From: Devosia rhodophyticola
Lineage (GTDB): Bacteria > Pseudomonadota > Alphaproteobacteria > Rhizobiales > Devosiaceae
NCBI RefSeq assembly: GCF_028816475.1
Contig: NZ_CP118247.1
Location: 496,001 to 560,000, forward strand
Reading direction: 5' to 3'
DNA: 64,000 nt
In this document: positions 56,473 through 64,000 of the stretch, piece after piece
Numbering within the stretch: the first letter of the stretch is position 1
Layout of the letters: the number at the start of each line of letters is the position of its first letter
Translations under genes and position numbers: made by a program
Notes under the pieces: model-generated
Told to the model about the DNA's origin: nothing
The model's database searches: none
Seen by the model: only the letters and a program-made list of their open reading frames with translations

Positions 56473-58442
56473 TGAACAGCCTCTCTGACCTGACGCGCCT
56501 TACGCCGGGGTGCCCCTACCCGCAGGCGGCGGTCGGTCAGGGATAAAGCGCCCGCAAAGGCCATGAACAGCGTGCCGATCCAGATCAGGGTAATGTAGGG
56601 TTTGTGCCAGAGACGGACGACGTGGGTGCCGTTAACGGCTTCGCCCAACTGCAGGTAAAGCTGGGAAAAGCCATAGGTCTGGATGGCCGCTTCCGTGGTT
56701 GGCAGGCCACTGGCCTGATAGGTGCGGCGCGCCGCCTGCATCTGCCGGGTGCCGCCATCCGTATCGGTGATGGTAAAAGTGCCCACCTCGGCGGTAAAAC
56801 CCGGTCCGTTCTCGGGATCAAAACTGTCAAAGGCAATGGAATAGCTGGCCAGACTGGTCGTTTCACCGGGATTAAGGGTTGTGACCAATTCGGTTTCCCA
56901 AGCGCTTGTGGCCACGATGCCCAGGACGGTGACACCGACCCCAAAATGGGCGATGGCCGTTGCCCAGGTGGTGCGCGGCAGCCCGGCGAGGCGGCGCACG
57001 CTGTCCATCGGCGGGATGCGGCCAACTTTGCCGCGCTCGACCAATTCAGCGAAGGCGCCAAAGGCCACCCAAAAGCCCAACAACAGCCCGATTGGCGCCA
57101 TCGAGACTGTGGCCCCGCTCAGTGCCGCAATCAAAACGGCCAGAAACATTGCCAATGCCGCAGCCGCGACCAGTCGTTGCGCCGCTGCCACGACGTCGGC
57201 CCGCTTCCAGGCCAGCAGTGGCCCAAAGGGTAAGACAATCAGCAATGGCGACATCAGGACTGCAAAGGTCAGGTTGAAAAACGGTGGACCGACCGAGATT
57301 GAAACACCGGCCAAAGCGTCCAGCAGCAATGGATAGAGGGTGCCAACCAGTACGGCCCCGGTGGCAGTGGCCAGAAACAGATTATTGAGGATCAGTGCCC
57401 CTTCCCGGCTGACCGGTGCAAACAGGCCGCCGTGCCGCAGGGTCGACACCCGCAGGGCAAAGAGCAGGAATGCCCCACCGATGAACAGGGCCAGTAGCGC
57501 CAATATGAACAACCCGCGCGTTGGATCACTGGCAAAGGTGTGCACGGATGTCAGAATGCCCGAGCGCACCAGAAATGTACCCAGCAGCGAAAGGGAAAAG
57601 GTGATGATGGACAGGAACACAGTCCAAACCTTGAGCGCATTGCGCTTTTCCATAACCAAGGCGGAATGCAAAAGGGCGGTGCCCGCCAGCCACGGCATGA
57701 AGCTGGCGTTTTCGACGGGGTCCCAGAACCACCAGCCGCCCCAGCCAAGTTCGTAATAGGCCCAGTACGATCCCATGGCGATGCCCAGGGTCAAAAACAG
57801 CCAGCTCAATATCGCCCAAGGCCGCACCCAGCGTGCCCACGCGCCATCAATCCGGCCCGAAATCAGGGCAGCGATAGCGAAGGAAAAGCAGATCGAAAAA
57901 CCGACATAGCCGGTATAGAGCAGCGGTGGGTGAATGGCCAAACCAACATCCTGCAACACCGGGTTGAGGTCAGACCCCTGAAGCGGGGCTGGTGACAAAC
58001 GCCAGAACGGGTTGGAGGTAAAAATCGTAAAGCCGGAAAATGAGGCGGTCAGCAGCGCCTGCATGGCCAGGACAAGCGTCAACAAATCGCGCGGCAGGTT
58101 CTTGCCGAAGGCGGCAACCATGGCGCCAAATCCAACAAGGATCAGGATCCATAGCAGCATGGAGCCTTCATGATTACCCCAGACGCCCGAGATTTTGAAG
58201 AGCATAGGAATGACCGGATTTGAATTTTTTGCAGCGAGCGCCAGCGAAAAATCGGATACGACGAACGCCTGAATCAGGGCCAGAAACGCAATGGCGATCA
58301 GTACGAACTGCAATATTGCTGCCTGACTGACAAATTGGGCAATGCGTTCGCCGCTGCGCCAGAATGCAAATCCGCCAACGGCGGCGATGCTGGCAATTGC
58401 AAAGGCGAGGATGAGCGCGAAGTGGCCGAGTTCAATAGGCAT
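56469..58442 (-). CDS. ccmF: Heme lyase CcmF
   Basis: Large integral membrane subunit of the cytochrome c heme lyase (rhizobial CycK), 657 residues with about fifteen helices. The heme-handling signature WGGWWFWDPVENASFMPW is present, as are GNHEGSMLLWILIL and HPPLLYTGYVGF with conserved periplasmic His. Start at ATG 58442, which shares one base with the stop of the ccmI-ccmE reading frame (TGATG); a start 10 codons earlier would run into that gene. Confidence 0.95.
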   Translation of the reverse strand: MPIELGHFALILAFAIASIAAVGGFAFWRSGERIAQFVSQAAILQFVLIAIAFLALIQAFVVSDFSLALAAKNSNPVIPMLFKISGVWGNHEGSMLLWILILVGFGAMVAAFGKNLPRDLLTLVLAMQALLTASFSGFTIFTSNPFWRLSPAPLQGSDLNPVLQDVGLAIHPPLLYTGYVGFSICFSFAIAALISGRIDGAWARWVRPWAILSWLFLTLGIAMGSYWAYYELGWGGWWFWDPVENASFMPWLAGTALLHSALVMEKRNALKVWTVFLSIITFSLSLLGTFLVRSGILTSVHTFASDPTRGLFILALLALFIGGAFLLFALRVSTLRHGGLFAPVSREGALILNNLFLATATGAVLVGTLYPLLLDALAGVSISVGPPFFNLTFAVLMSPLLIVLPFGPLLAWKRADVVAAAQRLVAAAALAMFLAVLIAALSGATVSMAPIGLLLGFWVAFGAFAELVERGKVGRIPPMDSVRRLAGLPRTTWATAIAHFGVGVTVLGIVATSAWETELVTTLNPGETTSLASYSIAFDSFDPENGPGFTAEVGTFTITDTDGGTRQMQAARRTYQASGLPTTEAAIQTYGFSQLYLQLGEAVNGTHVVRLWHKPYITLIWIGTLFMAFAGALSLTDRRLRVGAPRRKARQVREAVQ

Positions 58443-60010
58443 CAGTTCGCGGCTCCTGCTTCTGGGCGCCATTCGCCGCGCGCCTTGAGCGAATCGACGA
58501 TTTCCTTGGGAATGTAGTTTTCGTCGTGTTTGGCCAGCACATTGGTGGCGGCGAAATCACCCTGCGGGGTCATGCTGCCTTCGGCCACGACGCCCTGTCC
58601 ATTGCGGAACAGGTCAGGGAGAATGCCAACAAAATCCGCCTTCACTTCGGCACCACCGTCGGTGATGACAAACGTATTGTTCTCCCCATCGCGCACCCAG
58701 GAACCATCCTTGACCAGCCCGCCCAGCCGGATGGCCTGCCCAGGCGCTACATCGTGCGCGCTCAAATCGGACGGTGTGTAGAAAAATACGATCTGGTCGC
58801 GCAGCGCCACCAGCACAAGGGTTGTGGCCAATCCAACGACAATGGCCAGACCGGCAATAACGGCGAGGCGCTTCTGTTTGCGGGTCCAGCCTTTTTTCTG
58901 GTTAGGGATGGCGATGTCATGGCTTGGCTCCTCCAATGTCAGCTCGCCAGCAGCGGCAATACTGTCAAGATCGGCACGGTCGAAGGTTTTTGGATAGGCC
59001 TTGACCGCCGCGTCATAGGTTTTCTGGGCCGCTTGTTTGTCGCCCAATACCAGATAGGAGCGAACCAGGCGCACCCACTCCTCGATCGGGCCACCCTGAT
59101 CGGTCAGTCTCGTCGCCAGCCCGCTGACCATGCCTTCGATCATGGCCGCCTGGTCATCGGCAGAGGTGTCGGCAGCACTATCAACCACACCGTCAGCTTC
59201 GGCCAGCTTAAGCCCCCGATTGGCCGTTGGAACCCAGGGTTCGTCCCCTTTTGAAAGGGCCAGCAGCTCTTTCCAGGCGCTGACGGCGGCGGGAAAGTCG
59301 CCGGTCCGTGTCAACTCGCCCGCAATGTAAAAGCGGGCTCGAACATCGCTCGGATCAAGCGCTACGGCCTTCCTGAACAATTCCATCGGCTCGCCAGAGG
59401 CGTCGCCTTCAGCCTGCATCAGTAGTGCCTCGCCCAGATCGGTCTGCGCGTTGGCGGTCATATCGCCCAAATCAACAATCCGGCGATAGGCCTTTGCCGC
59501 GTCCGCATAGCGACCCGATTGCATATAGACTGGCGCAAGGACGCGCCAACCCCGCAAATCATCTGGATTGCTGGCCAGTTCGGTTTCAATCCGCGCCACT
59601 GCCTGTTTGATGTCGATGGCCGCGGCAGCGTCAGCGCGACCGGCAAGAGGCTGACTGGGCATGTTGGGGCTGCCGACCAATTGGTAGGTCCCCAGCGCCA
59701 GAACCCCAACGGCCAGAACGGCAGCAAACGCTGCGTTTCCGCCAAACAAGATGCCTTTTTCCGCGTCAGTATTCTCGGTTTTGTGAAGCATAATTTCACG
59801 CGCCAACTCGCCTTTTGCCGCTTCCGCCTCGACATCGCCGAGCTTGCCGGCGGCGCGATCAGCATCAATGGTCGCCAACACGGCCTGAAAATGCCTGTTC
59901 GTAGCGGCTGAATCGTCGGCTGCTGCGTTGACCGAACGCCGTGTAGCCGCATAATACAACGCAGCACAGGCGATGGCGGTAACAATAGTGACTATAAACC
60001 AGAGCAGCAT
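58442..60010 (-). CDS. CcmI-CcmE fusion (cytochrome c maturation)
   Basis: One uninterrupted frame of 522 residues joins two normally separate factors. Residues 1-370 are CcmI (CycH): two membrane helices (1-20 and about 90-110) and a TPR region (GRYADAAKAYRRIVDLG; GDKQAAQKTYDAAVKAYP) that holds apocytochromes. From residue 375 it is CcmE (CycJ), the periplasmic heme chaperone: GWTRKQKRLAVIAG, a membrane helix, FFYTPSDL and the heme-attaching His in LAKHDENYIPKE. At the join Trp375 replaces the Met that starts normal CcmE (MTRKQKR...). Inserting AT after GGCTG at 58888 would recreate a TGATG stop/start, so a 2-base loss explains the fusion exactly. Topology is compatible with function, but an error is possible. 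Confidence 0.85.
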   Translation of the reverse strand: MLLWFIVTIVTAIACAALYYAATRRSVNAAADDSAATNRHFQAVLATIDADRAAGKLGDVEAEAAKGELAREIMLHKTENTDAEKGILFGGNAAFAAVLAVGVLALGTYQLVGSPNMPSQPLAGRADAAAAIDIKQAVARIETELASNPDDLRGWRVLAPVYMQSGRYADAAKAYRRIVDLGDMTANAQTDLGEALLMQAEGDASGEPMELFRKAVALDPSDVRARFYIAGELTRTGDFPAAVSAWKELLALSKGDEPWVPTANRGLKLAEADGVVDSAADTSADDQAAMIEGMVSGLATRLTDQGGPIEEWVRLVRSYLVLGDKQAAQKTYDAAVKAYPKTFDRADLDSIAAAGELTLEEPSHDIAIPNQKKGWTRKQKRLAVIAGLAIVVGLATTLVLVALRDQIVFFYTPSDLSAHDVAPGQAIRLGGLVKDGSWVRDGENNTFVITDGGAEVKADFVGILPDLFRNGQGVVAEGSMTPQGDFAATNVLAKHDENYIPKEIVDSLKARGEWRPEAGAAN

Positions 60011-60151
60011 GGGTTCCGATTGCTCGACGCCGAGAGAAAATGATTGTTCCGCATCTATAAGCTCAATGTGTCGGAAAATCACAAAAACGCTCGTGATAGA
60101 GGGGGGCTTATTGCCACATGTGCACAATTGGCCGCTGGCGGCTGGGGCGCA

Positions 60152-61210
60152 ATGAGTGGACTGGATGTCGATATCGCCATCGTGGGCACCAGTCCGCTGG
60201 CGCTGCTGCTCGCCGCAATTCTGGCCGGTACGCACAAGCAGAAAATTGCGCTGATCGGGCAGCGGCCGTCACCCTTTGCACTTTTTGATAAGCTGACGCT
60301 TTCGGTTGCTCCGCTTACCCGGCCTGAAAGCTGGTCGATGCTGGCAGCCGGCGTGCCCGAAACGGAAAAACTGATCGGGCACCTTGGTGCCAAAGCCAGC
60401 CTGCTGCGGGTTGATCCGATATTTTCGGCCAATAGTGCTGATGGCGAACAGGGGTTGTCGCATATTCGACATATGGCGCGCGGCTTTGGCCATATGGTTG
60501 AGCGGGTGAGCCTTGACGGGCGCGCCTGTCAAGCAATCCAGTGGCGCGACGCGATCTGGATGGATCAGAATGCATTGGCCGCCAGCGTTCTAAGCTGGCT
60601 GGATCAGAACAAAGTTCCCCAATATGCCAACGCAACATTGGCAGGCCGTCGCGACGGTCAGGGGCGGGCGGTTTTCAATGCCAAAGGCCGCCAGATTACA
60701 GCGCGGCTGGCTGTTCTGGCCGATGCAAACGCGATCCTGGCCAACCTTGCGCCCAATGTGCTGCAAGCCCATTTCCGCTCGGCAACGGGCACCAGCATCC
60801 TGACCCAACCCGCTGGCCCGTTGGCATCGTCGGTATTGATCGAAATTGATAGCGGCGTTCAGCTGAGCCAAGGAGCGTCCGGTGGGATCGCCGCAACTTC
60901 TCCGCTGTCCCCCGAAATGGCGTTACCTCAATTGGCCCATCTGTTGCGGGCGCATCGCCACCTGCAGCTGGCCGGGCAAGACCAGTTCACCCATTTAACG
61001 CCACGCTATGGTGCACCGCTGATCGGCGCGCTGACGCCAACGGGACCAACGGTGCTGGCTGGTCTGGACCTCATCGCCCCCTTTATGGCGCCAGCCATCG
61101 CCCGCTATTTGCTGGGCAATACAAGCGAGGCTGAAACAGCCTATTTTGCGGTTCGCGGTGCCAACGCGGCCATGGAAATCAAGGACTTTGCCAGGGTGGG
61201 TGCGGCATGA
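60152..61210 (+). CDS. Diverged DAO-like FAD oxidoreductase
   Basis: Unfamiliar 352-residue protein that appears to be a degenerate member of the D-amino-acid oxidase/glycine oxidase fold. The N terminus DIAIVGTSPLALLLAAILA is a dinucleotide-binding strand-turn-helix in which the usual GxGxxG is GTSPLA; the C terminus RYGAPLIGALTPTGPTVLAG resembles the DAO flavin-contact loop. Its stop overlaps the next gene by ATGA; that gene is a SoxA-like flavoprotein, so the two probably form a heteromer like the DAO/SoxA-type pairs of opine or proline dehydrogenases and HCN synthase (inference). Cofactor binding cannot be assumed. Confidence 0.65.
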   Translation: MSGLDVDIAIVGTSPLALLLAAILAGTHKQKIALIGQRPSPFALFDKLTLSVAPLTRPESWSMLAAGVPETEKLIGHLGAKASLLRVDPIFSANSADGEQGLSHIRHMARGFGHMVERVSLDGRACQAIQWRDAIWMDQNALAASVLSWLDQNKVPQYANATLAGRRDGQGRAVFNAKGRQITARLAVLADANAILANLAPNVLQAHFRSATGTSILTQPAGPLASSVLIEIDSGVQLSQGASGGIAATSPLSPEMALPQLAHLLRAHRHLQLAGQDQFTHLTPRYGAPLIGALTPTGPTVLAGLDLIAPFMAPAIARYLLGNTSEAETAYFAVRGANAAMEIKDFARVGAA

Positions 61211-63258
61211 AACGCCAGATCCTTCGCACTGATACAGCGACTTCCCACCCGATAGCGGGCAAGGCCATCGACCGCAGTAAGCCTTTGAGTTTCAAACTCA
61301 ATGGCCGTCTCATAGAAGGTTATGCGGGCGACAGTGTGCTTAGCGCGCTATTAGCCAATGGCATTGACACGCTGGGCCTGCATCGCGGGCATCCTGTGGG
61401 GCTGTCTCAACGGTTGGCGCCTGCCGCCATCGCGGTTTCGCATGCCAATCAACTGGCACGAGCGATACCAATTTCCCGGCTGCCCGCGATAAATGGTAGC
61501 GAACTAACATTGGTTGGCAGTCATCGACGGGTCGGTCCAATTGCCCGCGCTGCAGAAATTGTGGGCCGTCGCCCCCAATCCCTTGGCGTCAATCTTGATG
61601 AAGCGCGCTCAATGCCGCCTGACTGGCTCGATGCGCCACGCGAACCATTGGCCGAGGCCGATTTGATCGTGATCGGCGGTGGCTTGGCGGGAATGAGTGC
61701 GGCGGTTGCCGCTGCCAAACGCGGCAACAACGTCATTTTGGTGGAGCGTCAGGGATGGCTTGGCGGGGTGGCTGAACTGTTCGGCACCATTGAAGGCGAG
61801 CCAACGCCCGCTGACAATGTCGCCCGGTTGAGCAAGGCAATCGCCGAGCATGATAATATCACCATATTGCTACACGCAGAGGTGGTGCTTTTGCGCCCCG
61901 GTCGGGTTCTGGTCCACCATGTCCTAGGGGGTGACGGTCCACCGCAGGGCAAAATGCAGCCCCTCACCAGTAAACGCATTATCCTGGCAACCGGAGCGGT
62001 CGAACGCCTGCCCCTGTTCAGCGGCAACCGCCTGCCGGGCGTAACCGGGGCGCTGGAAACTTTCTGGCGCGCTTGGCACTTTGGTGTCTGGAGTGGATCG
62101 TCAGCGATCCTGGCAAGCGTTACCAGCGCTCCCTATCGACTGGTGATGATGGCCAGCGACGCGGGCATCGCCATCAAACGACTGGCTGACAATCGTCTCA
62201 ATCCCCAGTCGCGATTCATCGAATTTTCCAAAGCCTACGGCATGACCCAGGTTGGCGGCACCGCCCCGGTTCGGGTGGAACAAGGCAAAGGCAATGCTGA
62301 CCGCCTGACCGTCAGTTTGGGATTGGCACTCGAGGGGTTGGAACGGCAGGCGGCACCGCTGTCCTGCGATCAATTGATCGTTTGCGGGGGATGGCAGCCC
62401 GATTTATCCCTCTGGCACGGCGTGGGCGGCGCCAGCTGCTGGAACGAGGATCGGCATCGGCTCGAAGCCATGGCCGGCCCTGACAAGATCGTGCTGGCGG
62501 GCGCTGCGGCCGGGTGGATCAGCAAGCACGCCTGCCTGCACAGTGGCACCGATGCTGCCAATCAATTGTTTGCGCGCAAGCGCAAGCCAGTGGTTGAGCG
62601 CGTCATTGATCCAATTTATGAAACGCCCGACGGCCCGACGCCGATCATGACGCACGTCCCCGTTTCGGGTGCGCCGGCCTATCTTGATGGTGGCGCCAGC
62701 CTCATCGGCGTTCAGGAGCCTGAACGCCGCCGCCTGCCGTTTGCCAAGCCGATCCCCTGGTCACTGGCGGATCAGCCGCAGGCGCTTGAAGTGGGCGACG
62801 TCGCGGCGGGCGTGCAGCTTGGGGACATCCCACGCGAGCAGGCAGGCATCATTGCGCAGGCGCGCTCGGTTGCCATTGCCGAGTTGGATCATTTTGTCTC
62901 AGATGCTGCGCCTGAAAATATCGACAGCGTGCCGCCGCCGCTGGTACCGGACTTTCTTACGGGTCGATTTGGCAGCGATCCGCAGCTTTGGAAACTCAAG
63001 CTCTCAGAGCCGCGCGCGCTGGATCCCGGCGCGCTCATATTTGCCAATTCGGATCAATCCAATCCCTTATTGGCAATCGGCGTCATCGTTGGCGCCGATC
63101 ATTGCGCGCCGATTGGCTTGATGCGGTCAATTTCTGCGCGTGAAGGCGTTGGCTTAACCGTTCGCGATACCGATCGCCCCGTGGCCGCCCGGTTGGCAGG
63201 GCAATATCATTTCAAAGGATCAGCCGCGCCGCTCAGCGCCGAGGCGAGCGCGTCTTAG
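61207..63258 (+). CDS. SoxA/HcnB-like FAD-NAD(P) oxidoreductase
   Basis: 683 residues related to the N-terminal two thirds of sarcosine oxidase alpha. Residues 25-100 look like the Fer2-type domain (FKLNGRLIEGYAGDSVLSAL) but have none of its cluster cysteines. The FAD domain starts with DLIVIGGGLAGMSAAVAAAK (about 152-171), followed by VERQGWLGG, RIILATGAVERLPLF, a middle nucleotide-binding half and IVCGGWQPDLSLW. The C-terminal GcvT-like folate domain of SoxA is replaced by about 180 unfamiliar residues. Coupled by ATGA to a DAO-like gene. Substrate unknown; an amine or amino-acid dehydrogenase role is inferred. Its last 39 bases overlap the next gene in antisense. Confidence 0.78.
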   Translation: MKRQILRTDTATSHPIAGKAIDRSKPLSFKLNGRLIEGYAGDSVLSALLANGIDTLGLHRGHPVGLSQRLAPAAIAVSHANQLARAIPISRLPAINGSELTLVGSHRRVGPIARAAEIVGRRPQSLGVNLDEARSMPPDWLDAPREPLAEADLIVIGGGLAGMSAAVAAAKRGNNVILVERQGWLGGVAELFGTIEGEPTPADNVARLSKAIAEHDNITILLHAEVVLLRPGRVLVHHVLGGDGPPQGKMQPLTSKRIILATGAVERLPLFSGNRLPGVTGALETFWRAWHFGVWSGSSAILASVTSAPYRLVMMASDAGIAIKRLADNRLNPQSRFIEFSKAYGMTQVGGTAPVRVEQGKGNADRLTVSLGLALEGLERQAAPLSCDQLIVCGGWQPDLSLWHGVGGASCWNEDRHRLEAMAGPDKIVLAGAAAGWISKHACLHSGTDAANQLFARKRKPVVERVIDPIYETPDGPTPIMTHVPVSGAPAYLDGGASLIGVQEPERRRLPFAKPIPWSLADQPQALEVGDVAAGVQLGDIPREQAGIIAQARSVAIAELDHFVSDAAPENIDSVPPPLVPDFLTGRFGSDPQLWKLKLSEPRALDPGALIFANSDQSNPLLAIGVIVGADHCAPIGLMRSISAREGVGLTVRDTDRPVAARLAGQYHFKGSAAPLSAEASAS

Positions 63259-63978
63259 CGTATCGGCGTAATCGCGGTTAAACCGCACCTCGGCCATTTT
63301 GATTCCGACTTCAAGCCGCCGGGCCGTGATGAGATCATCCGGGTTGAGGCGCAGGGCTTCAAGATTGCGATTGAGATGCAGTTCGAGCGTTTCGCCGGTC
63401 TGGTTCCAGGCCTGATCGAGCAAGGCATTGAGCGCCAACGAGTCGCGACAGTCACGAATGGCCGCCAGCAGATAGATGCCATTAAGCGCGACCAGCAAAT
63501 GGTCGTCGTCGAGACGATCCGCCCCCTCGCGCCCCTTGCGCAAGGTCTGGTTGATATCGGGCAAAATCTGTTTGAGGCGTGGCTCGAGGCGTTCCGAAAC
63601 CTGCTTGGTCATCCCCCCGACCATCATGCCCCAACGACTTTTGCGGCTCAATTCGACAAACCCGGCAACGGCGCGAATCAAACGATGAAACCGGTCCAGC
63701 CCGCGACACGCCAGATCGATATCGGCAAAGGTGCCTGTGGGTTGGAGCAAATAGAGTTGATTTTGCGCATGGGCCAGCAAGGCATCGATGAGCGGGGCAA
63801 AACCGGAGCGCTCAACAACCGCCTCCTTGCCGCTGCCCAAGACGCGCACGACGCTCTTGATCAGCCGCGAGGGATTGGCGACCTGGCCAACAGCTGCGTG
63901 AAGCAATAACGAGGCGACCGGCACATCCTGCAACGGCATGGATTGCAAGGCAGCGCCGAGCGCTGTCTCATCGGCCAT
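63220..63978 (-). CDS. Hypothetical alpha-helical protein
   Basis: I do not recognise this 252-residue protein. It has no signal peptide or membrane helix; it is rich in Leu, Ala, Arg and predicted helix, with segments such as AVVERSGFAPLIDALLAHAQNQ (in outline), ELHLNRNLEALRLNPDDLITARRLEVG and RRARLGAERRG at the end. Frame openness, codon use like its neighbours and a plausible N terminus (MADETALG) support it as real. It converges with the SoxA-like gene, overlapping it by 39 bases, and begins 22 bases from the window edge, so its operon partners are out of view. Confidence 0.7.
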   Translation of the reverse strand: MADETALGAALQSMPLQDVPVASLLLHAAVGQVANPSRLIKSVVRVLGSGKEAVVERSGFAPLIDALLAHAQNQLYLLQPTGTFADIDLACRGLDRFHRLIRAVAGFVELSRKSRWGMMVGGMTKQVSERLEPRLKQILPDINQTLRKGREGADRLDDDHLLVALNGIYLLAAIRDCRDSLALNALLDQAWNQTGETLELHLNRNLEALRLNPDDLITARRLEVGIKMAEVRFNRDYADTLRRARLGAERRG

Positions 63979-64000
63979 ATCGTTGGTCGCCCGCCCAAAA

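Overview
The window looks like a stretch of ordinary chromosome from an alphaproteobacterium of the order Hyphomicrobiales (Rhizobiales), possibly near Devosiaceae. The reasons are the cytochrome c maturation genes in the rhizobial cycHJKL order followed by degP, a response regulator/kinase pair and glnE; class II DAHP synthase; an HWE-type sensor kinase; DivJ/PleC-like kinases; citramalate synthase; a DUF2865 secreted protein; and moderately GC-rich codon use throughout. I see no rRNA, tRNA, CRISPR array, insertion sequence or prophage. No gene-free stretch reaches 300 bases.

Layout. 1-10 kb, nearly all minus strand: an ArsR regulator with its coupled Atm1-type exporter, a frameshifted LysM protein gene, and a tightly overlapping run cysS - VOC protein - GFA protein - prolyl aminopeptidase - second GFA protein - cimA. 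10-24 kb: a c-type cytochrome, a fumarylacetoacetase-family hydrolase, DUF2865, gltX-nadE, an outer-membrane barrel, a response regulator facing an HWE kinase, class II DAHP synthase, glutathione reductase, DUF2059 and rpiA. 24-33 kb: an L,D-transpeptidase, moaA, a VOC protein, an Lrp-type regulator, a secreted nuclease, a membrane histidine kinase, cobT and cobS back to back, a retropepsin-like protease and dusA.

33-38 kb is the most unusual part: an exported rhodanese, a YeeE/YedE sulfur-compound transporter, a small secreted protein with nine perfectly spaced cysteines (hexapeptide PCSAAA repeat) whose start overlaps the transporter stop, a histidine-rich protein of unknown function, a DUF3179 protein and a small membrane protein, all on the plus strand. 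I propose this as a candidate periplasmic sulfur-handling (or thiol/metal-binding) module; the function is inferred from context only.

38-64 kb: a hydrolase-OsmC fusion, an NADPH-dependent FMN reductase-like protein, a GH2 beta-mannosidase, a multidrug-type ABC exporter, pepN, a cell-cycle-like kinase, glnE, a sensor kinase whose reading frame breaks inside its ATP-binding site, its OmpR-type regulator, degP, ccmH-ccmF, a ccmI-ccmE fusion, and a diverged DAO-like/SoxA-like flavoprotein pair. Three small-indel events (LysM gene, sensor kinase, possibly the ccmI/ccmE junction) mean that sequencing error should be excluded before these are treated as biology.
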